Origin: CAJWBT01 sp964401855
GTDB lineage: Bacteria; Chloroflexota; Dehalococcoidia; Lucifugimonadales; UBA3495
NCBI GenBank assembly: GCA_964401855.1
Contig: CAYOAF010000251.1
Span: 1-15,036, forward strand
DNA: 15,036 nucleotides
Direction: 5' to 3'
The translations under genes and the position numbers were made by a program. This document shows positions 12,870-15,036 of this stretch, piece after piece (positions within the stretch are counted from its first letter, which is position 1; each line of letters opens with the position of its first letter). Under the pieces are notes generated by a model. The model was not told the DNA's origin. It did not search any database and was given only the letters and a program-made list of their open reading frames with translations.

Positions 12870-15036
12870 CTACCCGCCCTCTCCCTGGCCGCGGGCTTTC
12901 TTTTGCAGCCCGTAGAGGACGTTGATCGCCTCCAGGGGGGTCATGTTCGGGATATCCAGCGCCCCGATCTCGTCCACCAGGGGCTGAGCGGGGTTGAAGA
13001 GGGCCATCTGCCGGGCCGGGGTCTTCCGGGGACGCCTGCCGCCGGTACTTCTTGCGGCGCCAGCCCCCTCCAGGCCGGCCAGCACTTCCCAGGCCCGGTT
13101 GATCACTCCCTGGGGCAATCCGGCAAGCTGGGCCACGTGGACGCCATAGCTCTTGTCGGCGCCCCCCGGCACGATGTGATGCAGGAAGACGACGCTGCCC
13201 TCCTCCTCGGTCACCGCGACGCTGAAGTTCCGGATGCCGGGCAAGGTGCCAGCCAGTTCGGTCAGCTCGTGGTAGTGGGTGGCGAACAGGGTCTTGCAGC
13301 CCAGCCGGCGGTCGTTGTGAAGGTGCTCGATGACCGACCGGGCGATGGCGAGGCCGTCGTAGGTGCTGGTGCCCCGGCCGATCTCGTCCAGGACCACCAG
13401 CGAGCGGGGGCTGGCCTGGTTCAGGATGGCCGCCGTCTCCACCATCTCCACCATGAACGTGGACTGCCCTGTGGTCAGGTCGTCCTGGAGGCCCACCCTG
13501 GTGAAGATGCGGTCCACCAGCCCGATCGCCGCCTCGGACGCCGGCACGAAGCTCCCGATCTGGGCCATCAAGACTATGATGGCCACCTGGCGGATGAAGG
13601 TGGACTTGCCGGCCATATTGGGGCCGGTCAGCACCACGAGACGGGCATCATCGTTGGAAATGTAGGCGTCGTTGGGCACGTAGGAGCCGGGGTCCAGCAC
13701 CCGCTCCACCACCGGGTGCCGCCCGCCCTTGATGGATATGACGCTCCCCTGGTCCAGCCGGGGCCGGACGTACCCGTGGCCCACGGCCACCTCTGCCAGG
13801 CTGGAAAACACGTCCACCCGGGCGACGGCGGCGGCCCTCTTGCCAACGGCGCTCGCGGAGCCCTCGATCTGGCCGCAGACCTGGCGGTAGATGGCCCGCT
13901 CCAGCTCTTCGATACGCTCCCGGGCATTGAGGACCAGAGACTCGTACTCCTTCAGCTCCGGCACGACGTACCGCTCTGCGTTGACCAGGGTCTGCCGGCG
14001 GATGTAGTCCTCCGGCACCTGGGAGAGGTTGGAGTTGCTGACCTCGATGTAATAGCCGAACACCTGGTTGTATCCGACCTTCAGGCTCTTGATGCCGGTG
14101 CGCTCCCGCTCCCTCTGCTCCAGCCCGGCGATGAACCTCCGGGCATCTCGCGACGCCAACTTCAGCTCGTCCAGCTTGGGGGAGAAGCCTTCGCGGATGA
14201 CGTTCCCCTGCCCAACGTCGCCGGCCGGCTCGGAGGCGATGGCCCGCTCGATCAGGGCAACGAGGTCGGGTAGTGCGGCTAGCTGCCGGGCCAGCCAGGC
14301 CACCGGCCCAGCCCCTCCATTCTCTTCCGGTGATGGAGGGGCCGCGGGCGAGGACTCCAGGTATTGGCCGAGGCTGGCCACGGCCTCCAAGCCCAGTTTC
14401 AGGACCTTCAGGTCCCGGGGGGCCACCGTCCCGGCGACTACCCGGCCCAGGATGCGCTCCAGGTCCGGTATCTGTGCCAGCAGCGAGAGGGCTCCGGCCC
14501 GGCGCAAGCCGTCCTGGAAAAAATAGTCGACGGAGTCCAGGCGCTGGTCCAGCTCCTCCAGGCTCAGCAAGGGCCGGCCCAGCCACTGGCGGAGCAATCG
14601 GCTGCCCATGGGTGTCTTGGTCAGGTCGAGGATGCCCAGCAGGGAGAGTTGCGCGCTCCCGGAGCGCCCGGCTTGGAACAGCTCCAGATTGCGCCTGGTC
14701 TGGCCGTCAAAGGCCATGTAGCTGACAGTGGAGTAGGCGTGCAGCGTGGACAGTTGGAGCTTGCCAGCCCTCTGGGTGCGGCCCAGGTACTCGACGATTG
14801 CCCCCGCCGCCCGGACCGCCAGCGGCTTGCCCTCCAGTCCGAAAGCCTCCAGGGTCATGATCCCGTAATGGTCCAGCAGGGCTTGGCTCGCCGCCGGCAG
14901 CTCGAAGGTGGCCGGCTCCAGGGAAGTCAGATGGAGACCGCCCAAGCTGTCGGTGCCCCGGGGCCCCGCCCACCGGGGCGTTTCCTCAGACCGGGGGACG
15001 AGGACCTCGGCGGCGGCGATGCGCTCCAGCTCCAGG
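12870..15036 (-). CDS. mutS: MutS, DNA mismatch recognition ATPase (5' end cut by window)
   Basis: A 721-residue fragment that runs off the window edge; the frame stays open from 14945 to 15036 (LELERIAAAEVLVPRSEETP), so the TTG near 14945 is internal. Missing is roughly the first 200 residues: the mismatch-reading domain with its Phe-x-Glu and part of the connector. Present are the core/lever domain (STLHAYSTVSYMAFDGQTRRNLEL, LTKTPMGSRLLRQWL), the clamp (VGYNQVFGYYIEVSNSN), and the ABC-type ATPase with GPNMAGKST (from fragment residue 471), VVLDEIGRGTSTYDGLAIA and ATHYHEL. Near the C-terminus QMALF (12997-13011) matches the QxxLF sliding-clamp motif. A proline-rich loop (ESSPAAPPSPEENGGAGP) lengthens the lever region by about a dozen residues compared with E. 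coli. The C-terminus ends at the usual PLEAINVLYGLQ helix without the E. coli-type tetramerisation tail. Identity is secure. Confidence 0.97.
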   Translation of the reverse strand, partial: LELERIAAAEVLVPRSEETPRWAGPRGTDSLGGLHLTSLEPATFELPAASQALLDHYGIMTLEAFGLEGKPLAVRAAGAIVEYLGRTQRAGKLQLSTLHAYSTVSYMAFDGQTRRNLELFQAGRSGSAQLSLLGILDLTKTPMGSRLLRQWLGRPLLSLEELDQRLDSVDYFFQDGLRRAGALSLLAQIPDLERILGRVVAGTVAPRDLKVLKLGLEAVASLGQYLESSPAAPPSPEENGGAGPVAWLARQLAALPDLVALIERAIASEPAGDVGQGNVIREGFSPKLDELKLASRDARRFIAGLEQRERERTGIKSLKVGYNQVFGYYIEVSNSNLSQVPEDYIRRQTLVNAERYVVPELKEYESLVLNARERIEELERAIYRQVCGQIEGSASAVGKRAAAVARVDVFSSLAEVAVGHGYVRPRLDQGSVISIKGGRHPVVERVLDPGSYVPNDAYISNDDARLVVLTGPNMAGKSTFIRQVAIIVLMAQIGSFVPASEAAIGLVDRIFTRVGLQDDLTTGQSTFMVEMVETAAILNQASPRSLVVLDEIGRGTSTYDGLAIARSVIEHLHNDRRLGCKTLFATHYHELTELAGTLPGIRNFSVAVTEEEGSVVFLHHIVPGGADKSYGVHVAQLAGLPQGVINRAWEVLAGLEGAGAARSTGGRRPRKTPARQMALFNPAQPLVDEIGALDIPNMTPLEAINVLYGLQKKARGQGEGG

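Noticed and set aside
12903..14273. Open frame of 456 codons on the plus strand opposite mutS
   Set aside because: It is antisense to well-conserved MutS motifs, and its product is a His/Gly/Val/Pro-rich shadow with no domain; high GC keeps such frames open.
14943..14945. TTG as a start codon for MutS
   Set aside because: The frame continues open and MutS-like to the window edge, so the codon is an internal leucine.

Overview
The window reads as a high-GC bacterial chromosome segment, most likely from Chloroflexota (Dehalococcoidia/SAR202-like). The main pointer is a pair of adjacent giant membrane proteins: one of the DUF2298 / 'Chlor_Arch_YYY' type and one of the TIGR03663 / Agl23 type. 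From memory, these two families co-occur mainly in Chloroflexota and Archaea. The taxonomic call is an inference from gene content; no rRNA is present.

Left half, plus strand (1-9259). The window opens inside ftsY, the signal recognition particle receptor; its N-terminus is cut off by the window edge. Two very long polytopic membrane genes follow: the YYY protein (661-3096) and the Agl23-like GT-C-type protein (3053-5749), which overlap by 44 bases. A 443-base gap holds two inverted-repeat structures and a candidate promoter. Next come a flippase-like 'LPG synthase TM' protein (6193-7314) and an FAD-dependent oxidoreductase (7311-8636), joined by an ATGA stop/start overlap. The four genes look like an envelope lipid or lipid-linked sugar module: two multi-spanning transferase-like proteins, one flippase-like protein and one flavoenzyme. 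A small Tat-signal protein (8713-9039) follows. It appears frameshifted, because its reading continues in another frame to 9259.

Right half, minus strand (9256-15036). In transcription order this side carries mutS (5' end outside the window), two hotdog-fold (MaoC-like) subunits, a small capless HAD-type phosphatase and mutL. The HAD and mutL genes are 9 bases apart and form a unit behind a perfect TATAAT. MutS and MutL are the mismatch-repair pair. Between them sit the hotdog genes; the first is only about 49% GC against about 70% in sampled mutS and mutL blocks, and neither subunit shows the usual hydratase Asp/His signature. They look like an acquired cassette.

The two halves converge at 9256-9259, where one CTAG supplies a stop codon on each strand. 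I saw no rRNA, tRNA, CRISPR array, transposase or insertion sequence. The least characterised material is the YYY/Agl23/flippase/flavoenzyme cluster, the possible pseudoknot-forming repeats behind it, the split Tat gene and the dyad-less hotdog pair.
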